From contig JALQPE010001936.1 of NCBI GenBank assembly GCA_030407315.1, positions 35,017 through 99,016 on the forward strand: a DNA stretch of 64,000 bases, in the 5' to 3' direction. The notes under the pieces are model-generated. The model worked only from the letters and a program-made list of their open reading frames with translations. It was not told the origin of the DNA and searched no databases. The stretch comes from Asparagopsis taxiformis (taxonomy: Eukaryota > Rhodophyta > Florideophyceae > Bonnemaisoniales > Bonnemaisoniaceae). Shown here in pieces: positions 11,401 to 20,454 of the stretch (position 1 is the stretch's first letter; every line of letters begins with the position of its first letter). The position numbers were made by a program, and so were the translations under genes.

Positions 11401-13379
11401 TGCGCCTATCTTACTACTGGCCTGCAATGGCTGCGGACATAACCGGAACGGTTGAACGCTGTTCAGCGTGCGCAAGAAACCGATTACGGTTGCGCAAACA
11501 TGCGGGTACCCTCCAGCTGTTCCCAGCTACCACACCATTGGATGACGTTGCAATTGACCTCCTCGGTCCTCTACCTCGTACCAAGAAAGGTAACGTGCAC
11601 CTACTGGTGATTTCGTGTCGCTTTACCAAGCTCACCCAAGTGGTGCCGCTGCGAAGCATTACGGCTTACCATGTGGCAGTAGCCTTTTGTACACATTGGG
11701 TGTTTAAGTATGGTCCTCCACGGACATTACTATCCGATAACGGTCCGCAATTTGCGTCGAAGTTCTTCCAGGCTGTCTGCCTCCAGTTAGGAACGAAGAA
11801 CGTCTTCACGACGGCATACCATCCCCAGACAAATGGGCAAGTCGAACGGTATAACCGTACTCTATTGAGCATGCTACGTAATTACGTCAATGATAACCAG
11901 GACGACTGGGATGTCTACGCATCAGCGTTAACCTATGCGTACAACACGCACGTGCATCGCACAACGGGAACTACACCCTTCGACCTCATACTAAGCCGAC
12001 CTCCACCGCCATATGCGACACACCATTCGGTGAAAAGGAGGGCAACGCCAGACGCGTTCACGAAGCAAGACTTCTTGCGCCGTATTACGGATACCATTGA
12101 CATGGCAGGTAAACGCCTTCACAGCGCGCAAGCACGCTACAAGCGTAACTTCGACCGGTCAATCCGGAAGTCTAAACGACTCATCACTACCGATGATTAC
12201 GTTTATCTGGATAATCCAGAAGTCCGTGAACGGAACAAGCTAACTCCAATAGCTCAAGGTCCCTATAGGGTTATCCGTGCCGGACGGCGAACGGTTTACA
12301 TCGACCGTGATGGTATCACCGAAAAGGTTAGTCTCGATAGAGTTGTACTCGCTCCGCGACCGACCGAGGAACCAACCTTAGCACCTAGGCTACATGCCGC
12401 TAACGCACAAGCGTCACCATCAGGTGCAGATGCCCTCGCGCCAAATACACAATCACGCCAACCGACGGGCGACGGCCAACAGAACGCACAAAGCGAATCA
12501 CCTCCGCCAACTCCTAATCAGGAATACCCCTTCAGGGATCAACCATCGTCCCCACGACAACCTACAATTAGGATAACACCTGAAGGTAGTGGTTTGGGAC
12601 AAACCACCCTTCAGGAGGGGGCCCCAGACGCTATGCGCGTAAGCAACAATTTCGCAACACCCTCTTGGGATGAGCATACTCAACATTCACCACCTAGTAA
12701 CTCACCCACGATTGGGAGCGACACGTACGACCAAAGTCGTTTACCATTACACCAACAACCCGCACCCCCGGTAACGACCGGCTATAACCGCACAATTGCG
12801 ACGAGAGGACAACCATCCAGGTCATGCGTACAGACGCCGAGTTCCCCTCAACGGGACGCGAACCCTCCATCGGGAGCCGAACTTCGCATAGCTAACCAAG
12901 CAAGTCAAGCACCCGCCCATTTGGCAAAACCCAAACCGGGTCGACACACTCGCTCAAGTGCGAAGAAGATAGCCACGGCAAACCCCGTAAGGTCTTTGGA
13001 AGCCACCCCCAATGGGGAACAAGAGAAAGCGCCACAGGGCACGCAACCGAACTCGGAACGAGTAGCTCTCCCTGAAGGGACGAAGGAAACCCCAGAGGGA
13101 AGTAGCGACGCCGAACGCGCAACCTCAGAGGAGGAATATCCCATCGATGATCTCATCGATTACGTCACTGACGACGATGGGGAACAATGGTTCCTTGTGA
13201 AATGGTATGGCTACCGCAAGCCAACATGGACGCAACGTGCAAACGTTCCCCTCGAATGGGCATCACGGTATTTCCGTCGAACGCAACACCGCAAAGGTGA
13301 CAAGCCATCGCGCAGAGCGCGCACGCGCACACCCAAAAGAGGGAAGAAGTCGCATAACCCCGCAGGGACGAGAACCTAA
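8487..13379 (+). CDS. pol: Gypsy-1 Pol polyprotein (protease-RT-RNase H-integrase-chromodomain)
   Basis: This 1630-aa polyprotein replicates and integrates the element. Visible domains in order are: aspartic protease with D91-T-G-S; reverse transcriptase with Y-L-D-D at 551-554; RNase H with D703-T-D-A; integrase zinc region with an H-H-C-C pattern; integrase core D1024, D1084 and E1120, the last pair separated by 35 residues as in DD35E enzymes; and a chromodomain at about 1550-1600 containing FLVKWYGY. A long Pro/Gln/Ser-rich linker separates integrase and chromodomain. Domain order PR-RT-RH-IN identifies Ty3/Gypsy, and the chromodomain suggests chromatin-targeted insertion. No frameshift or missing catalytic residue is seen. 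Confidence 0.97.
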   Translation: MTGSEVSHSRQEVERLRYSVDISPQPPPQEKAATPSRDQSLFQTPTPSGSPTGTRTSRPKASCLLKAAHYVVMGSIGLDPSILTPMRMVMDTGSGPSVIHERSLPHNWEQFQVPTGKVPQLADANGNPLRIKGKIILSLQLGHKSFEEEFFVAPKLAVPLILGTGAMNTHVDAIRCRAQRIDIHDGGSIAILVMSPTRKTSPTLSCYVDASRPSNGINLDRQPHGIRLSQSVNVPPRSQVTTTVVCAGGGLSILSPRDRILHRHRVSIPNGVAEVIPRQEFLTILTNFGTSDKYLPKGTIIGYALRAPERPMRPMALSHSTPSSQEASTMVTTLHQEQEAEATQPSSWKQEVSLDHLGQIPLRERILSMLSRHESMWDGSLGDIRATEHRIDIVEGSKPRRQQPYRMGPARREIARKEITSMLEKGVIEPSTSEWASPVVLVPKKDGKLRFCVDYRGLNDITVNDVYPLPRMDDCIDSLGDAQVFTTLDCNSGYWQIPVAQDDRDKTAFTSHLGTYRFKRLPFGLKNAPATFQRAIDIILSSVRWQTCLIYLDDVIVFSRGEAEHLHHVDQVLSLLREAGVTLKLTKCHFFEKKVDYLGHVVMPGKLAVAQNATSAIADAIFPQTPTQMRSFLGSCGVFRRFIKGYAAIAHPLNEMLTKDSLPKFGKEPPTEDQRRAFNALKEVMTKPPILALPKLGQPYTVDTDASAYQIGCALLQQQGGENDLKPIGYWSRTLTKPERGYSPTERECLAVVWAVTILRPYLEQTKFVVRTDHNALRWLMNINDPSGRLCRWRLRLAEFDYQIVYRPGRVHQLPDALSRVETNGETPVTIDDEIPTLLATHAPQGETSLDDDTDVWFYDLSLARDHAKEAPSRNGTPVLTTHPQTENYCPITLQEWLEEQRTDDFCQQALASQKSDSLFFEDEDGVLCRKSKLDGSSQIVVPKALRQRLLTMCHHGILAGHPGQNRMYDTMRLSYYWPAMAADITGTVERCSACARNRLRLRKHAGTLQLFPATTPLDDVAIDLLGPLPRTKKGNVHLLVISCRFTKLTQVVPLRSITAYHVAVAFCTHWVFKYGPPRTLLSDNGPQFASKFFQAVCLQLGTKNVFTTAYHPQTNGQVERYNRTLLSMLRNYVNDNQDDWDVYASALTYAYNTHVHRTTGTTPFDLILSRPPPPYATHHSVKRRATPDAFTKQDFLRRITDTIDMAGKRLHSAQARYKRNFDRSIRKSKRLITTDDYVYLDNPEVRERNKLTPIAQGPYRVIRAGRRTVYIDRDGITEKVSLDRVVLAPRPTEEPTLAPRLHAANAQASPSGADALAPNTQSRQPTGDGQQNAQSESPPPTPNQEYPFRDQPSSPRQPTIRITPEGSGLGQTTLQEGAPDAMRVSNNFATPSWDEHTQHSPPSNSPTIGSDTYDQSRLPLHQQPAPPVTTGYNRTIATRGQPSRSCVQTPSSPQRDANPPSGAELRIANQASQAPAHLAKPKPGRHTRSSAKKIATANPVRSLEATPNGEQEKAPQGTQPNSERVALPEGTKETPEGSSDAERATSEEEYPIDDLIDYVTDDDGEQWFLVKWYGYRKPTWTQRANVPLEWASRYFRRTQHRKGDKPSRRARTRTPKRGKKSHNPAGTRT

Positions 13380-13994
13380 CAAGGAATCCACCAGGTGGAG
13401 TTACCGAGCCTCGGAAGGTTAAGCCAAAAAGGGCGCACTATTTCACCGCTGGCCGGAAGCCAAAAATGGCAATTTTTTGATCAGCCGATACCGGCCAGAA
13501 ATTCAAAAATTTTATTTGGCCGCCGGCGGCCAAAAATTGCCGAGAGGCCGAAGGCCAGAAATTCTAAAATTTTGATTTTTGAGCCGCGACGGCGGCGGTA
13601 GCACTGTTGTGCGTTGATCAAATCAAGTGCAATGCACTCCTTGGATCAATAGTATAGCTGGCATCAGATCTCGTATGCAACGCCGCCGGCGTCGAACCAA
13701 GGACCAGGTGGACCATTCCGAACCCATCTGGACCACTTATAGGGTCCATCTGGACCACTTCTGGACCATGTGGACCTCAGTTTGGACCAGTCGGACCATG
13801 TATTGGACCAGTCGGACCAATTTGCTATTTATCTCTAGTACGCACAAGTATCCAGGTTCTGTCCTTCGAACGTTGTTTGGACATTTCCCAAGGCGGAAAC
13901 AGGATCAGCTTACCGGCTGCAGCCCACATTGGGTACGCATCAGCGTTGCAAAGGTACATTCCCTAACAGCAAACGCTGATGACCATCAAACCGA
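13380..13994 (+). other. Gypsy-1 3' non-coding segment
   Basis: No sense ORF follows pol. The segment contains self-complementary GGCCGCCGGCGGCC near 13518-13531, repeated AAATTCAAAAATTTT-like blocks, and a GGACCA-rich repeat tract (13700-13820). Confidence 0.5.
13700..13820 (+). repeat. degenerate GGACCA tandem repeats
   Basis: About nine GGACCA/TGGACC words occur within 120 bp, with irregular 9-17 bp spacing (for example CTGGACCACTT, TCGGACCATG). The tract looks like an eroded minisatellite inside the element's 3' region. Confidence 0.6.
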
Positions 13995-14282
13995 CTACGG
14001 CACTACCACAAATTCGTACCACGTACGGTTCAACATATTCAAGAGTTCCTCTTCCAGGATTGGCACGAAGCCTCGCGTCTTGGCGGTACGAGCCAACTCG
14101 ATCCCTATAAGGATATCCCTCTCCAGCTCGAGGTGCGACCGGAGTCTATTCAACCGCCATACGGGCGCATCGCGAAGAGCGGAATTGTGGAAGTACACCA
14201 ACGACGGAGGGTCGGCGATAGGCAAGCGCATCGGCGGCAGCCGCACCAGACCCACTTCGGGTAACTCTGCCAGTAGAGGCAT
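13995..14282 (-). CDS. probable C-terminal segment of the antisense gene in the other frame
   Basis: This 95-codon minus-strand frame overlaps the end of the 14146-15081 ORF. It has a natural composition: a mixed hydrophobic/charged helical region with LELERDILIGIELARTAK and FVPILEEELLNMLNRTWY, ending in a stop. The overlapping frame turns into Ala/Arg-rich filler at the same place. I infer one antisense protein whose two halves are offset by one base, through an indel, splicing or recoding. Its function is not recognised. Confidence 0.4.
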   Translation of the reverse strand: MPLLAELPEVGLVRLPPMRLPIADPPSLVYFHNSALRDAPVWRLNRLRSHLELERDILIGIELARTAKTRGFVPILEEELLNMLNRTWYEFVVVP

Positions 14283-15081
14283 ATGGATCTATGACCTTCT
14301 CTACAGGATGAACATTAGCCTTTTCGGCTGCAGCCTTCTCGGCTTCTGCCCGAGCAGCCTCGCGGCGCAATTCTTCTTCCCTACGCTTTCGAGCGTCCGC
14401 CAATATCTGTTGGTTGCGGCGACCATAGTCCTCATAGGGATTCGCTGTCGCGTCATGACCAGAAGAGGTACGAGCCGCCGGGGCGGAAGGACGAGAAGTA
14501 ATCGGACGCGAACTTGGCGAAGGCCTGACATTCGGCTGCCTTGTTGGCCTGGGCGTAGCGCCTCCCTCGGCGACGACTTCTATCACCTCCTCGGTGTCGG
14601 CCGGCATGGCTCCCCTTGAGGACGGGCCGGCGGCCCTCGATGACTCACCTTCGCGCGACGGCGGATTAACCGGTGACGGTTTGGCACTTGCCACTGGGGT
14701 GGAAGGCTTCGGGGAAGCAGGCGATTCAGCCGGAACAGAGTCGCGCTCTTGTGCGCTTGCCCTGGTAGGGGGGACCGTCTCTTCGGAACGTGCTTGCGCA
14801 CTCGCAACCTTGCCAGCAGGCGACGCTGGATCAGCGGTGCCTTTGGCGGCAGTCGAACGCGTTCGCGTTTGCGATTGAGCCGCGGTGGCTGACGGCACGC
14901 GTGGCGCTGAAGTCGACGAAGACTTAGCCGGTGTAGGCGGGACCCCGGTGCGGGAAGAGGAAGCCTGATGGCGAGTTGTGGGACGGCGAACGCTGGAGCG
15001 TGTGGTAGGACGGTTGGGCGAACCCATATTGTCTCCTTCCTCTTCAGAGGATTCGAATTGTATCGGAGCTCGAGGGGACAT
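14146..15081 (-). CDS. antisense ORF of Gypsy-1, Ser/Pro/Arg-rich with coiled coil
   Basis: This is an open frame of about 311 aa on the strand opposite gag-pol, between pol and the 3' LTR. I start it at ATG 15081 (MSPRAPIQ); the frame is open further upstream without an ATG. The protein is low-complexity Ser/Pro/Ala/Arg-rich for about 220 residues. A strongly charged Arg/Glu/Ala helix follows (ARKRREEELRREAARAEAEK), likely a coiled coil. Near its end a second minus-strand frame (13995-14282) reads as better protein than this frame does, so the true product may change frame or be spliced around 14230. The function is unknown. Antisense ORFs in this position are known from some plant Gypsy elements; homology to those is not shown here. 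Confidence 0.5.
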   Translation of the reverse strand: MSPRAPIQFESSEEEGDNMGSPNRPTTRSSVRRPTTRHQASSSRTGVPPTPAKSSSTSAPRVPSATAAQSQTRTRSTAAKGTADPASPAGKVASAQARSEETVPPTRASAQERDSVPAESPASPKPSTPVASAKPSPVNPPSREGESSRAAGPSSRGAMPADTEEVIEVVAEGGATPRPTRQPNVRPSPSSRPITSRPSAPAARTSSGHDATANPYEDYGRRNQQILADARKRREEELRREAARAEAEKAAAEKANVHPVEKVIDPYASTGRVTRSGSGAAAADALAYRRPSVVGVLPQFRSSRCARMAVE

Positions 15082-15570
15082 CCTGGAAGCCAGTAGAGGC
15101 GGTGACGGACGTTGATAAAAACCCTGAAGCGGGACGAATGAGCGGCCTATTGGCTTAAGTCTCCGGGAGGGAGCTGCGTTATTCAACCCAGGAAGGGGAT
15201 CGCGAGGCAATGGGCCGAAACGGCGAATGCAAGCCTCGAATTGGCACCGCTCGTGCGATCACGCGGCTAATTATTTAGCAAATGGATGCAAAAACCCTTT
15301 GAGGGATAATGGAAAGGACGCGAATGCGTGGACGCAGTTGGACACCGAAGGGGTGAATGCGCTGTTTTGCGTTAGGACGATGATGAACCTGTAACAGGTA
15401 TTGATTCCAATAGGAAACGGTCGGGCGGAACTCGGGAAGAGTCGGATGGACAACACATTTAGTGTGCACGCGCCGCGCGCGGGAAGGTTTTGAATTGCAC
15501 AATGCAACGGCCACAGCCAAAAATTGTAATTTTTATTTTGATCAAATTTTGTCGGGACGACAAATCTCTC

Positions 15571-15582
15571 AGGAGGGGGCCG
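15571..15582 (+). other. Gypsy-1 polypurine tract
   Basis: AGGAGGGGGCCG lies directly before the 3' LTR start TGTCGTACC and is the expected plus-strand primer site. Confidence 0.7.
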
Positions 15583-16267
15583 TGTCGTACCGCCTGGCGG
15601 TCCTCGTTGATCGAGCCGTGTCGCTTCCCTATTGGGTACCCACTTACGGGATGTGCCAATCACAAGGCACCAGCCAACTGGCGTGTTTCCTATACTTAGG
15701 ACAAGCTAAGGCTGACAAATAACCCCACCCGGGCCTATCGGCCCCGGCCAAGACCCCACAAGGGGCAAATTTTAACTTAGGCTGATCAGCCATACATTAC
15801 AATGTAAGCCTATTGGCAATGACCTCGCGGGTAGGCGAGCGCCAGTAATTGGGTTCTGATTGGTCACTAACTGGATATTTATTCCTAACCACTAACCCTA
15901 GCTTACAGTAGACTTAGTATAAAACGGCCACTGGAATAGCCAGTAGGCACGGTTTCTAGAGTAACGTAAACTCAAGTGGAATTACGACCCACAGGAACAG
16001 TGTTCGCATACCTATTGTTCAACCCCTCTCCGGGAAAACCTTAGGGTTAGCCAACAGCTCGACGGATTACGTCATCTTGCTCCATTAATACGCCTCTCGC
16101 GTGAGCACCCCTTTGTCACACAACCCCCTCCGGGTAACGACACCTTCTCTCTCACGAGACTACCCGCTGGGTACCTATAAGGTTCATCTGCTCTACCACT
16201 TCCTCTACCGAGGCTCGGGACACCTGTCGGGTGGTTTGCCGCTCTAGCGGATTTTCTACCTGCTACA
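15583..16267 (+). repeat. Gypsy-1 3' LTR
   Basis: The 685-bp direct copy of 5801-6484. It ends CTGCTACA and is followed by the TSD copy AGTAG at 16268-16272. Confidence 0.95.
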
Positions 16268-16272
16268 AGTAG

Positions 16273-16760
16273 TTCCTTTTGTTGGTCCCATGCAATTTGC
16301 AGAATCTGCACTATACAATGGAAGCAATTTAGGGATCATAAGTTGTGCTAAAGACGGTGGGTAGAATGTAGCATACAGAAATGATGTCCCAGGCTCTACA
16401 TAGTTCTCTAATCTATCTCTCAGCGATTCTAAATTGATCACAAAACTGCCACTGCGTTTCGCATTATTTCAAGTGCAATGCGCGACGTAACTTCGATCAT
16501 TTCCTGCTTTCTCATGCTCACATATTTCGCTTATTGTCCATTTGATTTGAGCATCTAGATGTATTGAGGGAGCCTAACCAATATCCTCATATCATTTAAG
16601 GCATTTTCTTCGTTTGTGATAGAAATTGTTCGTCGGATAAACGAAGCGGATAAGTCTGATCTGGTGTATGGTGCAAGTATTCTTCTCACTTCCATTACAT
16701 TGAGAGACAGTTTTGGCGCAATTTATGCGAACGCGGGTTGAAGCGATATCGTCGAGTTGA
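16273..16760 (-). pseudogene. interior remnant of the TIR element
   Basis: Together with 5704-5800 this is all that lies between the two long TIRs. A minus-strand frame (about 16441-16268) encodes a protein-like stretch including SLRDRLENYVEPGTSFLYAT. It runs into the Gypsy-1 insertion site and would continue at 5800 downward. It could be a remnant of a transposase, but no motif is recognisable. The remainder to 16760 is AT-rich and featureless. Confidence 0.35.
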
Positions 16761-18174
16761 GTCCGCGTGCATGCGCCTTAGTTAGTAAGCGAGTGTACGC
16801 GTAGCGCTGCGATTGCGTATCACGGAGCGTCGATGCGAGCGCGTGCGCGCGAACGTTGCCACGAAACCGCAAGCCGCGCCACGTGTAGCGATTTCCGCGA
16901 ATTTCCTTTTATTTTCCCTTTTTGGGGTTTTTAATGGCGAAAGTCTTTTCCCAAATATTTCCCTTTATGCGTGCGAGCGTGCGGCCGCCGCCGGCCCGCC
17001 GCACAAGGACAGCCTGTTTCAAGTAAGTTAGCTATTAGTGGTCTCACTGCTTCTCACCCTACCAATAAACAGTCAGCACTTTCGCAGCTACGAGTTACGC
17101 GTTGTGTCATACCACGGAGTGGTCTGCCCTGGTGGGGTCGTGTCAACATCCTATTGGATGACCCCGGGTCGGGACTGACCAATAGAAACAGCCTCGCTGT
17201 ACCTCAGACCAGTGAGGGAGAGGGACCCATTGGGACAACTAAAGACCCCACAAGGGGCAAATTTTAACTAAGCTGACTCAGCTAACTTTACACTGTAACA
17301 CTAACAGTCGGTGATCTTGCGGGCTCCCGCAGTCGCCATAATCAGGGATCTGATTGGTGCACATAAGGATATTTTTTCCTAACTGTCTACCTACCCTAAC
17401 TGTTTACAGTAACTTAGTTTAGTATAAAATGCCTCTGGATTAGCCAGAGTGCTTAACCTTTAGAGGTAACGTAAACTCACATGGAATTTACGACTTCACT
17501 GAACAGTGTTTGCATTGCTCTATTCTATCCTTCCGGGACGAATTAGCTTTAGCTATACAGCTCTACGGGTTACGTCTTTCGCTCCATCAATACGCACTTC
17601 GTGCGTGAGCACCCACAACCTTCACCCGGCATTACCGGAAGACCTTTCGTGGTATACTCGCTATTGGCGGTTGACGCAAGATTCGCTTGCTCTACCACGC
17701 TACCGAGGCTCGGGACCCCTGTAGGGTGGTTTTGCCGCTTTGCGGAATTTCTACCTACTACACGTCGAGCGCTTTTCAAGGACCGATTGCGTTACCACGT
17801 TGAAGTGCGGATTGCTTACGATCGCCGACGTACGTGCGCGCGCGCCGCGTTTACCTACCGTCGAATTGCGTCGAACCGCGAGACCGCTTGTTGCGTCGTA
17901 TACCGCTAGGCCAGGGATTTACGAACCCTGCGTGGATCGTGTTGAGCTCGAGTTTACTCGGTGATCTCACCCTGAGATCACGGCTTGCGCCGGCCCGCGA
18001 ATACCGTGTTGCGATCGACCCCTGCTCGTTCCGCCGTTGTACCACCCGATCCCCACCGCGACAGAACGACGTGCGAAACGCAAGTTCAAGAGCGCGTTAC
18101 GGTTCAAAACGCCCTGACAAGGCAAGCAATTCTAGAAATCTCTCTTAGCGACCGCCATCCCGGCTGTTCTTACA
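16761..18174 (-). repeat. right terminal inverted repeat, split by a solo LTR
   Basis: Inverted partner of 4960-5703. It is interrupted by the 658-bp solo LTR at 17105-17762; without that LTR and its duplication it is about 751 bp. The outer end reads ...CGCCATCCCGGCTGTTCTTACA. Confidence 0.7.
17105..17762 (+). repeat. solo LTR of a Gypsy-1-related family
   Basis: Starts TGTCATACCACGG and ends CTACCTACTACA. It shares blocks with the Gypsy-1 LTR, including GACCCCACAAGGGGCAAATT, a TATAAAA box near 17421-17427, and CCGAGGCTCGGGAC near the end, but is clearly diverged. The flanks CGTTG (17100-17104) and CGTCG (17763-17767) look like a 5-bp duplication with one mismatch. No internal region is present, which is consistent with LTR-LTR recombination. 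Confidence 0.8.
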
Positions 18175-18909
18175 GTGTGTAGACGGTTTTGGCCATTCTA
18201 GAGCTCAATTCTGAAACTCCAAAACAATGATTAGTCAAATCACGCAATGCCAAGTTTTGTGCTCTGTTTTGCGGATGGACGCACGGAAAGGGCAACTGCG
18301 GCTGACACAGCGAACAAAACGCCGTTTATTGTTCAATCGGGGATGGAAGCCACTTTTCTTGTCTGCTAGAAATCAATACCTGCGATTGAACCACTCACTC
18401 TTTTCACACATAGCAAGTGGAGCTCCATCGCGGTTACTGAACATCTATCCTATTAATAATTCGCAGTTATGGAGCTCAGCGAGTTTTTGTGCTGTTCCAC
18501 CGCCCCATTTACTTTCATCTCGACTGAGTGGTGCCTGCAGTACATCGGATAGTGATGGAGGGTTAGTTCTGATTGCGACTAATACTTGACTCTGCTTTAG
18601 TCCCATTGTGTAGGTATCGGTCTGACGAATACACCATTCGAAAGTGCTTCTCATTGCCCTTTGAATACAATCTTCCTAGAGAAGTGCTCCCTGCTTGTAC
18701 TGCGAACTACCCGTTCAACGTACTATTACGAGCTTCTGTGTACCTTCATTGTGTTGGGGGAACTGGAAATCTTACTTGAGAAGAATTACTACCTGTATGT
18801 ACTGCAAATCACCCGTTTAACGCACCATTACGAGCTTCTCTATACTTTCGTTGTATTGGGGCAAGTGAGAAGCTCTGCATTGATGGGCAACAAAGAGTCC
18901 AACCGACAA
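18175..18909. other. spacer between TIR element and right inverted arm
   Basis: No gene is supported. It contains two imperfect direct repeats of about 100 bp (near 18690-18760 and 18795-18865), sharing CTGCAAATCACCCGTTTAAC-like and TACGAGCTTCT-like blocks. It is unrelated to the opposite spacer. Confidence 0.4.
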
Positions 18910-20322
18910 CGGGCGAAGGAAGAATGCGAATGTGTGTTGTAAATGTCTATTGGTCATGAACATACCAGGGGCGTATCTGCAAAGTAGGGTTGTCGGTTTG
19001 GTACGTTGGTGAAACGCACTGTGCCATGGATCGTGTCGCCACGTGGACTGATGTGTGACGGTGTGACGGCGGTGGTGGCTGGCAGGTTTTTTATGCCAAT
19101 GGAGTTCTCACAAGTGTGGTTGTGGTGTACTTGGTCCGGAAACTTGGCCTACAATGGATTTTCTAAACTCCTGGGAACAGTATTTGATAGTTTATTGAAA
19201 ATATCAAGTTGAGTGGTCCTGAGCTAGTACCGCACTTATGACATGCCCCTTTGCCAACACTGGATATATAATTTCCTGAATTGCCTAATATTGGCTTTCT
19301 TTCAACGAAGGATGTTTATGGCATGTTGTCAACATCCCTGTACACGTGTTACTGTACACGTGGATGCTTCATACCTTGTCAACATGGATCGGATGTGGAC
19401 ATCTTCCCCATCCGACAGATCGACCATATAGCTATCACTAACTGTGGCAACGAGACATCATTTCGCCTGGAGATCACGGACCGCTACAACTTCTGACTAC
19501 ACATATGGAAAAATTAGAAAGACTTAGCCTCTAGCTAGAGACAAGGCAATACCTTTTCATTGCGTTTAACGAAGGGGGACTAACAAACTTAACCCGAACT
19601 CTATGCCACAGGTTCAACCCTAAAGAACCTGGCTTCCATGCCACAAAGCCAACGACCCGGCCGTCTACAGGTTCTGACTAGTGGAATGACCTGTAAATGG
19701 ACGCATATCGCTTCCCACTGATAGAGCCCTGCACTCCCACATACGCGAGGCCGTCATAACTTTTCCCCGACCAAATCTGCTCTGAAACTTTCGTTGTAAT
19801 CAGTTTTAGCGAGTAATTACATACATAACTTTCTTTCCATATTTCAAATTGATCTACTTCTGTAATTCCCTCAACACTACCCTCATCTGTCAACCTCACA
19901 CCTGCTGCTCGAACGGTAATTATCATCTCCTTCCCGCCACTCCAACACGACTCAATTCATTGCAATGCGATACAACACCCAACCCGTCCAGCGACGTCGC
20001 GAAATAATAAAACTTGCCTCCACTGTCTTCACCACCAACAAATTCATTCGGCAAGGAAAGATTTGCACTACTATGCGACAACTGCCACATCCATCCCCCC
20101 GTGCCAAAAGCGAGATGACAGACTGTTCGCAGTCCGCCGCGCTCGCAGCGACATTGCACTGTGCGGTTGCCAATGGATGTCCCGTGAATAAGCATGGGTA
20201 ATCGGGCTGGATCAAATGCAACTTGTTACAAGGCGCACCACACTGATTGATTGATCATCAATTCACCACAAACACATCCCTCTCCTCTGATATTGGTATC
20301 GCTGGGCGGCCGGCTGCAGGTT

Positions 20323-20328
20323 TATAAG
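20323..20328 (+). promoter_or_regulatory. TATA-like box of the Cys-rich gene
   Basis: TATAAG in TTTATAAGCAGCAG, 127 bp before the ATG at 20455. It is conserved in the inverted copy near 2440-2446. Confidence 0.5.
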
Positions 20329-20454
20329 CAGCAGTTGCGCAGCGCACCATGCGAATAGAGTCATCGAGTCCCAGCGCCATTCCTGCTTTTGCTGTCGCAT
20401 TGGAACGAGTATAACGCGCTTTCCATTTCGAAACAAACTACAGTGCAACCAACG

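Larger units (their letters stand above)
5801..16267 (+). mobile_element. complete Ty3/Gypsy chromovirus-type LTR retrotransposon (Gypsy-1)
   Basis: The element is flanked by a perfect 5-bp target-site duplication AGTAG (5796-5800 and 16268-16272). The LTRs are 684 and 685 bp, start TGTCGTACC and end CTGCTACA. By eye they differ by one substitution and one 1-base indel, so the insertion is recent. Contents in order: 5' LTR, primer binding site, intact gag, intact pol with a C-terminal chromodomain, a 2.2-kb region carrying an antisense reading frame, a polypurine tract and the 3' LTR. Both sense ORFs are open, so the element could be autonomous. It sits in the interior of the TIR element. Confidence 0.97.
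4960..18174. mobile_element. DNA element with ~750-bp terminal inverted repeats, invaded by Gypsy and solo LTR
   Basis: The stretches 4960-5703 and 16761-18174 (after removal of a solo LTR) are inverted copies of each other. They begin at the outer edge with TGTA-GA--CAGCCGGG-TGGCG and end inside near ...CTTACTAACTAA...GCGGAC. Without the later insertions the element would be about 2.08 kb: 744 bp, then 585 bp interior, then 751 bp. The interior (5704-5800 plus 16273-16760) holds only protein-like fragments on the minus strand and no transposase I recognise, so the element looks non-autonomous. I could not identify a convincing target-site duplication. It may be a MULE-, hAT- or foldback-type element; the superfamily is unknown. 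Confidence 0.6.

Noticed and set aside
4960..18174. Target duplication for the TIR element
   Set aside because: Flanks ending ACATGT (left) and starting GTGTGT (right) do not match convincingly at any length from 2 to 10 bp.
19281..19496. 71-codon frame repeated in both arms (3487-3272 on the other strand), with a protein-like Cys-containing sequence
   Set aside because: It begins without an ATG and could only be an exon or fragment; nothing else supports it.
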